From: Helcococcus ovis
GTDB taxonomy: Bacteria; Bacillota; Clostridia; Tissierellales; Peptoniphilaceae
DNA length: 64,000 nucleotides
Assembly: GCF_004524775.2 (NCBI RefSeq)
Contig: NZ_CP119081.1
Location: 372,001-436,000, forward strand
Reading direction: 5' to 3'
Positions 1 to 7,933 of this stretch are shown piece after piece. The position numbers and the translations under genes were made by a program. The notes below the pieces were generated by a model, which was not told the DNA's origin, ran no database searches, and worked only from the letters and a program-made list of their open reading frames with translations. Positions within the stretch are counted from its first letter, which is position 1, and each line of letters begins with the position of its first letter.

Positions 1-2
1 AT

Positions 3-1001
3 ACTGTTACAAATTTAGGTATTTCTATTTTACCTACAAGATTAATTTTACCGGGATTATTTATAATTGGATGTGTTTTAAGTTTTTCAATGGGGACATC
101 AATGGGAACAGTTTCTGCATTGATGCCCATAGCTATAAGTATTTCTCAAAAAACAGGGGTTAGCTTACCTTTAGTAGCTGGTATTGTAGTGGGAGGAGCT
201 ATGTTTGGTGACAATTTATCATTTATTTCTGATACAACAATTGCAGCTACAACAACTCAAGGAGTTGCAATGAAGGATAAATTTAAGGCAAATATAATAA
301 TGGTACTACCGGCTTTTATAATAACTGTAGTAGGATTGATGTTTTGGCCAATTAATGCGGCTGCTATAAATGTTGAAGGAACAGTAAATTTAATTAATCT
401 TATACCATATATTTTAATCATCACATTATCGTTATTAGGATTACATGTATTACCTGCTATGGGAATTTCTATATTATCAGGAGTAGTTATTGGGATAGCT
501 CATGGTGATTTTACTTTTGTACAATCTTTTGGAAAAATTCATGAAGGTATGACTTGGATGCAAGATATGGCTGTGATTGCAATTTTTGTTGGTGGTGTAA
601 TAGCGATGATGAAATATTTAGGTGGTATAGATTGGTTATTAAATAAATTATCTAAAAACACAAAATCTAAAAAAGGAGCAGAATTAAGTGTTGCTGCTTT
701 AGTTTCACTTGTTGATGTCGCAACAACAAATAATACAATGGCTATTATTGCGTGTGGACCAATTGCGAAAGACATATCTGAAAAATATGAAATTGAACCA
801 AAAAGAATGGCAAGTATATTAGATATTTTCTCGTCAGCATTTAATGGTTTGACCCCTTATGCAGGACAATTATTGGTTGCAGGAGCTATGGCTAAAATTT
901 CACCGGTTTCTATAATTCCATTTGTTTGGTATTCAATTTTGATGATAGTATTTGGAGTATTGTTTATTTTGTTAGGTATAGGAAGTAAGAATAGAAAATA
1001 G
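3..1001 (+). CDS. nhaC: NhaC-family Na+/H+ antiporter-type transporter, 3' part
   Basis: The frame is open back to base 3 with no start or ribosome site before it, so the gene begins outside the window and about 332 C-terminal residues are visible. The protein is an inner-membrane carrier with many hydrophobic helices. The stretch GDNLSFISDTTIAAT is typical of the NhaC superfamily, which includes Na+/H+ exchangers and also metabolite carriers such as the methionine-linked MetT group. Its stop lies 16 bases before the methylthioribose kinase gene on the same strand, so it is probably the first or an early gene of that operon. From context it may carry a nucleoside or thiosugar substrate rather than simply Na+; that is inference. 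Confidence 0.85.
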   Translation, partial: TVTNLGISILPTRLILPGLFIIGCVLSFSMGTSMGTVSALMPIAISISQKTGVSLPLVAGIVVGGAMFGDNLSFISDTTIAATTTQGVAMKDKFKANIIMVLPAFIITVVGLMFWPINAAAINVEGTVNLINLIPYILIITLSLLGLHVLPAMGISILSGVVIGIAHGDFTFVQSFGKIHEGMTWMQDMAVIAIFVGGVIAMMKYLGGIDWLLNKLSKNTKSKKGAELSVAALVSLVDVATTNNTMAIIACGPIAKDISEKYEIEPKRMASILDIFSSAFNGLTPYAGQLLVAGAMAKISPVSIIPFVWYSILMIVFGVLFILLGIGSKNRK

Positions 1002-1017
1002 TTAAAATGAGGAGAAA

Positions 1018-2220
1018 ATGAAAAAGTATAATGAACATTTTTTAATGGATGTTAATACTGTTAAACAGTATGTTATAGATTCCTTAGATTATTTTGAGGA
1101 TAGAGAAAACTTAGTTGCAGAAGAAATAGGTGATGGTAATATAAATTATGTTTTTAAAGTTTATGATAAATTAACTAAAAAGTCATTAGTAGTAAAACAA
1201 GCAGATAAACTTTTAAGATCATCAGGAAGGCCGTTAGATTTAAATAGAAATAAAATAGAAGCAGAAATATTAAAGATAGAATCTGAACTTGCACTTGGAT
1301 TTGTTCCTAAAATTTATGATTATAACGAAAATATGTATGCATTAATTATGGAAGATATTTCCGAATTTAAAAATTTAAGAAAGGAATTAAAAAATTCTAA
1401 AATTTTTCCTAAATTAGCTGATGACATATCCACATTTTTAGTAAATACTTTACTTTTAACAACTGATTTATATTATGATAGACATGATAAGAAAAATAGA
1501 GTAAAAGAATTTATTAATATAGATTTATGTGATATATCTGAAGATTTAGTATTTACAGAACCATATTATGATTATAAAAATAGAAATATATTGACAGAAG
1601 GAATAGAAGAATTTGTTAATGAAAAATTGTATAATGATGAAGAGTTAAAATGTGAGGTTGGCATATTAAGAAATAATTTTATGAATAACGCCCAATCTTT
1701 AATACATGGAGATTTACATTCAGGGTCTATTTTTATAAATGATAAGGGATTAAAAGTTATTGATCCGGAATTCGCATTCTATGGTCCCATGGGATATGAT
1801 ATAGGTAATGTTATTGGAAATTTATTTTTTAGTTTAGTTAATAAATATTATATAGAAAATAGCAATATTGAATTTATTAATTGGCTTGAAAAGACAATAA
1901 TTGATATTTATGATTTATTTAAGAAAAAATTTGTTATAAAATATAAAGAAAATATTGATTTTCCAATATACAATGAATTATTTATGACTAAATATTTAAA
2001 TAAAGTTATGTCTGATTCAGTTGGTTATGCTGGAACAGAAATTATAAGAAGAACTGTTGGAGATTCTAAAGTGATGGAAATATCGGATGTAAATGATAAA
2101 AGTATTAAAATTGATTTAGAAAAAACATTGGTAAATTTAGGTATTAATTTTATAAAAAATAGAGAAAAATACAGTAGAGGATCTGAATTAATAGAAGAAT
2201 TTAGAAAGGTGGCAAGATAA
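1018..2220 (+). CDS. mtnK: S-methyl-5-thioribose kinase-like protein (MtnK)
   Basis: This 400-residue cytoplasmic kinase has the aminoglycoside/choline-kinase fold of MtnK. It would phosphorylate C1 of 5-methylthioribose (or 5-deoxyribose) with ATP. The catalytic loop HGDLHSGS starts at His230 and the metal-binding DPEFA at Asp249; both match MtnK, as does the length of about 400. The start is an ATG eight bases after a GAGGAG-like site (GAGGAGAAAATG). The next gene, an MtnA-like isomerase, follows after 3 bases, so the pair is co-translated. The closely related 5-deoxyribose kinase (DrdK) cannot be excluded. No mtnN nucleosidase is seen here, so the free sugar must come from a nucleosidase encoded elsewhere or from uptake. 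Confidence 0.85.
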   Translation: MKKYNEHFLMDVNTVKQYVIDSLDYFEDRENLVAEEIGDGNINYVFKVYDKLTKKSLVVKQADKLLRSSGRPLDLNRNKIEAEILKIESELALGFVPKIYDYNENMYALIMEDISEFKNLRKELKNSKIFPKLADDISTFLVNTLLLTTDLYYDRHDKKNRVKEFINIDLCDISEDLVFTEPYYDYKNRNILTEGIEEFVNEKLYNDEELKCEVGILRNNFMNNAQSLIHGDLHSGSIFINDKGLKVIDPEFAFYGPMGYDIGNVIGNLFFSLVNKYYIENSNIEFINWLEKTIIDIYDLFKKKFVIKYKENIDFPIYNELFMTKYLNKVMSDSVGYAGTEIIRRTVGDSKVMEISDVNDKSIKIDLEKTLVNLGINFIKNREKYSRGSELIEEFRKVAR

Positions 2221-2223
2221 AAA

Positions 2224-3270
2224 ATGCAACTTAATGATAGACAAGACTATGATTTAGCTTATATGCTTAAATTTGAAAATGTTGCCTGGTATGAAAATGG
2301 TAAAGTTAAAATATTGGATAGAAGAATTTATCCAATAAGAGTTGAACATGTTATATGTAAAACTTATAAAGATGTTGCTAAATCAATTAAAGATATGGTA
2401 ACTCAATCTGAAGGACCATATACTGCTGCGGCGATGGGTATGGTTTTAGCTTTTTATGAAGCAGAAAATTTAAATAATGATGAATTATATTACTTTATGG
2501 AAAAAGCAGCATATGAATTATCTCATGCCAGACCAACTACTTCAGAACAAATGTCAGGTATAGTTAACGGTTCACTTGAAGTTTTGAAAAAATGTTTAGA
2601 TAATAATTTAGAAAGGGAAAAAATTTTAGATAAACTATTTGAATATGCATATAATTATGTAAATAACAATTATAAAAAATATTCTATAATTGGAAGAAAT
2701 TTAGCAAAAATAATACCTGATAATGGTTCGATAATGACTCAGTGCTTTGCAGGTACAGTTGTAGGAACGATGCTTAGAGAATGTAAGAAAATGAATAAAA
2801 ACATCAAAATTTATTGTGCTGAAACTCGACCATATTATCAAGGGGCTAGATTAACAGCTAGTGTAGCTAAAGATATGGGATTTGATGTTACTGTTATTTC
2901 TGATAATATGCCGGCTTATACAATAAAAACTAAAAAAATAGACCTGTTTACTTCAGCATCAGATGTAATAACAATGGATGGATATATTGTAAATAAAGTT
3001 GGTACATTTCAAATAGCACTGGCAGCAAAATATTTTAATATTCCTTATTATGTAACTGGAACCCCTGATGAAAAACATAAAACAATTGATAGTGTTACAA
3101 TTGAAAAAAGAGATCCGAAACTTGTTTTAGAGTCTTTGGGGCAAAAAATTACAATGGATGGAGTTAATGGTTATTATCCGGCATTTGACATCACCCCTCC
3201 TGATTTATGTACAGGTGTAGTTACTGATAAGGGGATTTTTTCACCATATAATTTAAAAGAATACAATTAA
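2224..3270 (+). CDS. mtnA: S-methyl-5-thioribose-1-phosphate isomerase-like protein (MtnA)
   Basis: At 348 residues this is the usual size for MtnA, a member of the eIF2B-like isomerase family. It converts methylthioribose-1-phosphate to methylthioribulose-1-phosphate. The signature ETRPYYQGARLTA lies at about residues 200-212. The catalytic cysteine is expected at Cys174 (MTQCFAG), and the partner aspartate is probably Asp247, just before the conserved NKVGT stretch. It sits directly behind the kinase and directly ahead of a class II aldolase. No mtnW/mtnX/mtnB/mtnD genes of the classical methionine salvage pathway are present, which favours the aldolase (DHAP-shunt) route. A 5-deoxyribose-1-phosphate isomerase role (DrdI) is the main alternative, and the enzymes can be bifunctional. 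Confidence 0.85.
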   Translation: MQLNDRQDYDLAYMLKFENVAWYENGKVKILDRRIYPIRVEHVICKTYKDVAKSIKDMVTQSEGPYTAAAMGMVLAFYEAENLNNDELYYFMEKAAYELSHARPTTSEQMSGIVNGSLEVLKKCLDNNLEREKILDKLFEYAYNYVNNNYKKYSIIGRNLAKIIPDNGSIMTQCFAGTVVGTMLRECKKMNKNIKIYCAETRPYYQGARLTASVAKDMGFDVTVISDNMPAYTIKTKKIDLFTSASDVITMDGYIVNKVGTFQIALAAKYFNIPYYVTGTPDEKHKTIDSVTIEKRDPKLVLESLGQKITMDGVNGYYPAFDITPPDLCTGVVTDKGIFSPYNLKEYN

Positions 3271-3301
3271 TATATTCTTAAAGTGTAATAAGGAGATATT
3301 T

Positions 3302-3976
3302 ATGATATTAGAAAAAGAAAGAAAAGAAATCGTTAAATATTTGAAAAAAATGTTAAATGATGGATTAACTAAAGGGACATCCGGAAATATTAGTATATGT
3401 GATAGAAAAACTGGATATATTGCGATAAGTCCATCAGGTATGGATTATACAAAAATTGTTCCTGAAGATATTGTTATAATTGATTTTGAAAAAAAAATAA
3501 TAGATGGCAAAAGAAAACCATCCAGTGAGTGTGATTTGCATATTTCTATATATAAGTCTAAGGAAGATGCGAATTCTGTAGTCCATACTCATTCTATGTT
3601 TTGTGCAGTTCTTTCAACATTAAATATGCCTATAAAAGCAATTCACTATGTTATTGCAGATTGCGGGGCATCGGAAGTCCCTGTTGCGAGTTATAAAATG
3701 TATGGGTCAGAAGATTTAGCTGAAGAAGTTGTGAAGAGTATGAAAAAAAGTTATGCGTGTTTAATGGCTAATCATGGTATGGTTGCATGCGGAGAGGATT
3801 TAAAATCAGCATTTGGACTTGCAGCGACATGCGAATGGGTTGCAGAGATTCAATGGAGAGCTTTAAGTATTGGAACACCTAACTATTTATCAGATAGTCA
3901 AATTTTAGAAGTTGAAAAAAAATTTAAGAGATATGGCCAAAATTTAGGTGAAGAGAAAAAAAATAGTTATTTTTGA
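3302..3976 (+). CDS. Class II (zinc) aldolase, fuculose-phosphate aldolase type; probable DHAP-shunt aldolase
   Basis: This 224-residue protein belongs to the class II aldolase/adducin family. Zinc ligands are visible as His95 and His97 (HTH) and His158 (ANHGM), and the catalytic acid is likely Glu76 in SSE. The GTSGNIS motif near residue 25 is the phosphate-binding loop of this family. In the DHAP shunt such an enzyme cleaves 5-methylthioribulose-1-phosphate or 5-deoxyribulose-1-phosphate to dihydroxyacetone phosphate plus an aldehyde. The assignment rests on its place after mtnK-mtnA-like genes and before an alcohol dehydrogenase. On sequence alone it could also be a fuculose- or ribulose-phosphate aldolase. 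The start follows an AAGGAG site. Confidence 0.8.
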   Translation: MILEKERKEIVKYLKKMLNDGLTKGTSGNISICDRKTGYIAISPSGMDYTKIVPEDIVIIDFEKKIIDGKRKPSSECDLHISIYKSKEDANSVVHTHSMFCAVLSTLNMPIKAIHYVIADCGASEVPVASYKMYGSEDLAEEVVKSMKKSYACLMANHGMVACGEDLKSAFGLAATCEWVAEIQWRALSIGTPNYLSDSQILEVEKKFKRYGQNLGEEKKNSYF

Positions 3977-3996
3977 TTGAATAAAAGGAGAAAAAA

Positions 3997-5163
3997 GTGA
4001 GAGATTTTCAATATTATAATCCATCAAAAATAATTTTTGGTACTAATCCATATAATAAAATTAAAGATATTTTAGAGAAAAAATCTGTAAAATCTATATT
4101 AATGATTTATGGGGGAGAGTATGTAAAAAAATTGGGGATATATGATAATATTAGAAATTTATGTAAAGAATTAAATATAAAATTTACTGAAAACGGAGAG
4201 ATTATTCCAAACCCAAGAGTAGAATTGGTTAGAAAATTAATAAATGTTTCTAGGGGGAATAAGGTCGATTTTATACTTGCTGTTGGTGGTGGTAGTGCTG
4301 TAGATACTGCGAAAGCAGTTTCTATGGGAATTAATTATGATGGAGATGTTTGGGATTTTTTTGAAGGCAATGCTATAGCAAATCAAGTTGTGGAAGTTGG
4401 AGTCATATCTACAATTCCTTCAAGTGGGTCGGAAACTTCAAATGCAACAATAATTAATAATGGATTATTTAAAAAAGGGTATGAGGATGATAAAATTATT
4501 CCTGTTTTTGCGGTAATGAATCCACAATATACATTAAATTTACCAAAATATCATACCTCTGTTGGAATTGCTGATATATCTACACATTTATTAGAAAGGT
4601 ATTTTACAAATACTAAAAATGTTGATACAACAGATTTCTTAATAGAAGGGGCGTTAAAAGCATTGATGTTAAATGCATATAAATTGATGGATAATTTTGA
4701 TGATATTAATGCTAGATCTGAAATTCAATGGTTAGCATCAATTGCTCATAATAATTTATTGGACACCGGTAGAGAATCGGATTGGGCTTCTCATAGAATA
4801 GAACATGAATTAAGTGCTCAATATGATATTGTTCATGGAGAAGGCATGGCGACAGTTATAATTGCATATATGAGATATGTTTCAGACAAAAATCCGGAAA
4901 AATTGGCTCAATTATCCAATAGATTATTTGGAATAGATTATTATAACTATACATTAGAAAAAATGGCGGTTATTCTTGCTGATAAATTTGAAGAATTTTA
5001 TAAAAAATTAGGATTGAGAACCAAATTAAAAGAATTTAATATTGGAAATGAACATTTTTATGAAATGGCGAAAAGAGCAACGGATGATGGGAAAAATACA
5101 GTAGGACATTATTATCCATTGGATATTGATAAATTTGTAGAAGTGTTAAATATGGCGAATTGA
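3997..5163 (+). CDS. Iron-containing alcohol dehydrogenase, YqhD/BDH type
   Basis: This 388-residue protein is a group III metal-dependent alcohol dehydrogenase. The nucleotide-binding GGGSAVDTAKA begins at about residue 97. Predicted metal ligands are Asp193, His197, His266 and His280, at the same positions as in YqhD. It starts at GTG, eight bases past AAAGGAG. As the last gene of the mtn-like operon it would be well placed to reduce the aldehyde released by the aldolase (2-methylthioacetaldehyde or acetaldehyde) to the alcohol, using NAD(P)H. That substrate is inferred from context; YqhD-type enzymes accept many aldehydes. A strong terminator follows about 75 bases downstream. Confidence 0.85.
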   Translation: MRDFQYYNPSKIIFGTNPYNKIKDILEKKSVKSILMIYGGEYVKKLGIYDNIRNLCKELNIKFTENGEIIPNPRVELVRKLINVSRGNKVDFILAVGGGSAVDTAKAVSMGINYDGDVWDFFEGNAIANQVVEVGVISTIPSSGSETSNATIINNGLFKKGYEDDKIIPVFAVMNPQYTLNLPKYHTSVGIADISTHLLERYFTNTKNVDTTDFLIEGALKALMLNAYKLMDNFDDINARSEIQWLASIAHNNLLDTGRESDWASHRIEHELSAQYDIVHGEGMATVIIAYMRYVSDKNPEKLAQLSNRLFGIDYYNYTLEKMAVILADKFEEFYKKLGLRTKLKEFNIGNEHFYEMAKRATDDGKNTVGHYYPLDIDKFVEVLNMAN

Positions 5164-5174
5164 ATATTGATAGA

Positions 5175-5240
5175 AAAGGGGATATTTTAAAATAAAAGAT
5201 GCCATTTAAATTATAAAAATTTAAAAAAATATAAAACAAG
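5175..5240. repeat. Dispersed repeat, partial copy C
   Basis: The segment with AAAATAAAAGATGCC, then TTAAATTATAAAAAT and AAAACAAGC matches the left part of the copies at about 9945 and 27650. Here the match stops at AAAACAAGC and runs straight into the terminator hairpin. Confidence 0.5.
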
Positions 5241-5288
5241 CTATTACAAAATAAAATTTTTAGTTATTTTGCAATAGCCTTTTTTATT
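5239..5288 (+). terminator. Terminator of the mtn-like operon, member of a recurring hairpin family
   Basis: Arms at 5239-5254 and 5264-5280 pair (AGCTATTACAAAATAA with TTATTTTGCAATAGCCT), followed by a T run. The arm sequence recurs in other hairpins at 27877, 45356 and 48511, so it is more than a chance stem. Confidence 0.8.
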
Positions 5289-5300
5289 GTGGATTAATCA

Positions 5301-5364
5301 ATAAATAATATTCATATAATATTTGTCATTAATTTTTGACAAATATTATATGAATATTATTTAT
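5301..5364. repeat. Perfect 28-bp inverted repeat upstream of the first PRD regulator
   Basis: The arms 5301-5328 and 5337-5364 are perfect reverse complements with an 8-base loop. It lies 31 bases before the start codon of the regulator gene. There is no T run after it, so it does not look like a simple terminator. It may be an operator, a cruciform, or part of the leader RNA. Confidence 0.75.
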
Positions 5365-5395
5365 ATATTTTATATTATTAAAATAAGGAGGGAAA

Positions 5396-7204
5396 ATGTT
5401 TACATATAGAGAAATAGATATATTGTTATTGCTAATGAAAAATAAATATATAAAACTTGAGGATTTATCAATAAGATTAGATGTTTCTACAAGAACTATA
5501 ATAAGAGATATTTATAATATAAATTTGTTGGGGAAAAAATTTGATTATAATTTAGAGTCGACAGATAAAGGATATACATTGAATTTTAATATCGAAGATT
5601 CAGAAAAAAAATTACGAACACATTTAGTCTCTTCTAAACTTAAAAATATTAATAAAAAAATATTTTTGCTTATTTTATCAAATAGTAACATGAAGATATA
5701 TGATTTAGCTGAAATTTTATTTGAAAGTGAATCTGGTATTAATAATAAATTAAGTATATTAAAAAAGGCTGTTTTAAAATATGATATTGAATTAAAATAT
5801 ACTTCTACTAATGGATTTAAGATAGTTGCTGAAGAAATAGATTTAAGAAGATATTTATTAGAAAATTATATGATTATAAAAGATAATATTTTTTATGGAA
5901 CTTTATTTAATTTAATTGATGAAAGTGTTATAGAAAAATTAAAAAATATTGTTAAACAGGAATTGATAAATTCGAATTTAATTATAACAGATGGTGATTT
6001 TTCAAACTTAATATCTTTAATAGTAGTAAGTATATTTAGAAATGGAAAAATAAATAAATTTGAATATATCAAAGATAAAGAAGTTTTTATAAATATATTT
6101 AATTCTATAGAAAAAAAATTAAATATTAAATTAGGTCAAAATGAAATTCGATATATAATAAAAAATTCTATATTTAGCAATGTAATAAACCAAGATGATT
6201 TGAATAATGGCATAAAAAAAATTATAGAAAATTCATTAAAAAGATTGAAGGAAACATCCTTAAATGAATATGTGTTTGATACAAAATTTTACGACTCTAT
6301 TTTTTCTCATTTGAGATTACTAATAAAACGAAATTTAGATAAAAAAAATAATATAATTAATCCATTATTAACTGAATTAAAGAAGAAATATATTATAGAA
6401 ATAAGTGATGCTTATATCATAAAAGAAGAAATTTATAAAGAATTTCATATTAATATATCTGAAGATGAGATAGGATATTTAGCGATATATTTAGGTGCAA
6501 CTAAAAAAAACAGTGAAAGGAAAAATAGTGCAATAATAATATGTAATTATGGAATAGGAACATCAAAAGTTGTAGAGATGAAAATAAAAGAAAAGTATAA
6601 ATCAATTAATGTAATTGGAAATTATCCTTTATCTTATTTAGATTTAGCTATTGCACAAAAGCCGGATTTTATAATTTCTACAGTGGAAATTTTACAAAAT
6701 ACAAAAGGGATACCTATAGTGGATGCATCAAAAATTTTATATGATGAGGAAGTTTTAAATTTTAATATTATTGAAGATAATACTTTAGAAAATATATTAT
6801 ACGAAAATTTATTTTTTGAAATTAATGTAAATACAAAAGAGGAATTTTTTAATGTTTCTAGAAATTTAATTTTGAAAAATTTTGATGTAAATGAAAAAGT
6901 ACTTGATATTGTGTATGAACATGAAAGTATCGTTTCGACAGAAATTGGAAATCTTGTTGCTATTCCTCACGCAATTGCAAAGGGAGATTTTAAATCGTTT
7001 ATAGGGATTTTTAAATTGAATAAACAAATTTTATGGAATACAGAAAAAGTACAGTTTGTATTTTATATATTATTAAATGAAAAAGAGAAAAAATATATTA
7101 AATCATTAGGAAATTTATATGAATATATATTACAACCTAATAATATATCAAAAATGAAAAATTTATATAATTTGAAAGATTTTATAAAGGAAATAAGGAA
7201 ATAA
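5396..7204 (+). CDS. PRD-containing PTS-regulated transcription activator (BglG/MtlR type)
   Basis: This 602-residue regulator has an N-terminal winged helix (about 1-60, LEDLSIRLDVSTRTIIRDI), a second HTH-like segment, PTS regulation domains in the middle, an EIIB-like domain around residues 375-460 (IICNYGIGTSKV, with a cysteine), and a C-terminal EIIA-like domain containing VAIPHAIAK. Such proteins activate a neighbouring PTS operon and are switched by phosphorylation through HPr and the cognate EIIB. The EIIA gene begins 4 bases after its stop, so regulator and transporter are one transcription unit. The start codon follows AAGGAGGGAAA. Sugar specificity cannot be read from the sequence. 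Confidence 0.85.
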   Translation: MFTYREIDILLLLMKNKYIKLEDLSIRLDVSTRTIIRDIYNINLLGKKFDYNLESTDKGYTLNFNIEDSEKKLRTHLVSSKLKNINKKIFLLILSNSNMKIYDLAEILFESESGINNKLSILKKAVLKYDIELKYTSTNGFKIVAEEIDLRRYLLENYMIIKDNIFYGTLFNLIDESVIEKLKNIVKQELINSNLIITDGDFSNLISLIVVSIFRNGKINKFEYIKDKEVFINIFNSIEKKLNIKLGQNEIRYIIKNSIFSNVINQDDLNNGIKKIIENSLKRLKETSLNEYVFDTKFYDSIFSHLRLLIKRNLDKKNNIINPLLTELKKKYIIEISDAYIIKEEIYKEFHINISEDEIGYLAIYLGATKKNSERKNSAIIICNYGIGTSKVVEMKIKEKYKSINVIGNYPLSYLDLAIAQKPDFIISTVEILQNTKGIPIVDASKILYDEEVLNFNIIEDNTLENILYENLFFEINVNTKEEFFNVSRNLILKNFDVNEKVLDIVYEHESIVSTEIGNLVAIPHAIAKGDFKSFIGIFKLNKQILWNTEKVQFVFYILLNEKEKKYIKSLGNLYEYILQPNNISKMKNLYNLKDFIKEIRK

Positions 7205-7208
7205 AGAA

Positions 7209-7646
7209 ATGAAACAATTATCAAAATTTTTAAATGAAAAAACAATACAACTTCAAAATAATATTAGAAGCTGGGAGGATGCGATTAATTTAGCATCGTT
7301 TCCCTTGTTAGAATCAAAAAGTATTGAAAAAAAATATATTTATTCAATGAAAGAAGCTGTTAACACTTATGGGACATATATGGTTTTAAGAGACTATTTT
7401 GCATTGATGCATGCAAGACCTGAAAATGGGGTTAATAAAACAGCAATGTCAATGCTTATATTAAATGAGCCGGTCACTATGAAAGACCAGAAAATAAAAA
7501 TATTTTTGATTTTAGCAGCAAAAGACAATAATTCTCATATAGAAGCATTATCAATGATTACTGAACTTTTTTCAAATGATCAAATGTTTAATAAGTTTTT
7601 AAGTTCAAATAAAGAAGAAATATTAAAAATTATAGAAGGGAGGTAA
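7209..7646 (+). CDS. PTS EIIA component, ascorbate (SgaA/UlaC) type
   Basis: A 145-residue cytoplasmic phosphocarrier of the mannitol/fructose-type EIIA family. The phosphorylated histidine is His68 in ALMHARPENG, the pattern usual for UlaC-like EIIA. It would take phosphate from HPr and pass it to the EIIB encoded 2 bases downstream. A GAGGTAAC-type ribosome site for the next gene lies at its end. The true sugar is unknown; UlaA-type systems in Firmicutes are not restricted to ascorbate. Confidence 0.9.
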   Translation: MKQLSKFLNEKTIQLQNNIRSWEDAINLASFPLLESKSIEKKYIYSMKEAVNTYGTYMVLRDYFALMHARPENGVNKTAMSMLILNEPVTMKDQKIKIFLILAAKDNNSHIEALSMITELFSNDQMFNKFLSSNKEEILKIIEGR

Positions 7647-7648
7647 CT

Positions 7649-7924
7649 ATGAAAATTTTAGCGGTTTGTGGATTTGGTGTTGGGTCTTCAATGGTTTTAA
7701 AAATGACCATAGAAAAAGTTGCACGAAATTTAGAATTAGATGCAGATGTAGAAAACACAGATATAAGTTCAGCTAAAGGTATGCATGCAGATGTAATATT
7801 TACTAGTGCTGAATTTGCTGAAGAATTATCTAAAGATACAAATACTAAAATTTATTCAATAAAAAAATATATGGATAAAGAAGAAGTAGAGAAAGCGTTA
7901 AATGATTTTATAAATAATAAATAA
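7649..7924 (+). CDS. PTS EIIB component, ascorbate (SgaB/UlaB) type
   Basis: A 91-residue protein with the phosphorylated cysteine at Cys7 (VCGFGVGSS), the P-loop-like motif of UlaB-type EIIB proteins. It receives phosphate from EIIA and hands it to the sugar bound to EIIC. It lies 2 bases after the EIIA gene and 9 bases before the EIIC gene, with AAGGAGG for the latter. Length and motif are normal for the family. Confidence 0.9.
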   Translation: MKILAVCGFGVGSSMVLKMTIEKVARNLELDADVENTDISSAKGMHADVIFTSAEFAEELSKDTNTKIYSIKKYMDKEEVEKALNDFINNK

Positions 7925-7933
7925 GGAGGATAT

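Noticed and set aside
5301-5364. Terminator reading of the 28-bp palindrome
   Set aside because: A good terminator already lies at 5239-5288 and no T run follows the palindrome.
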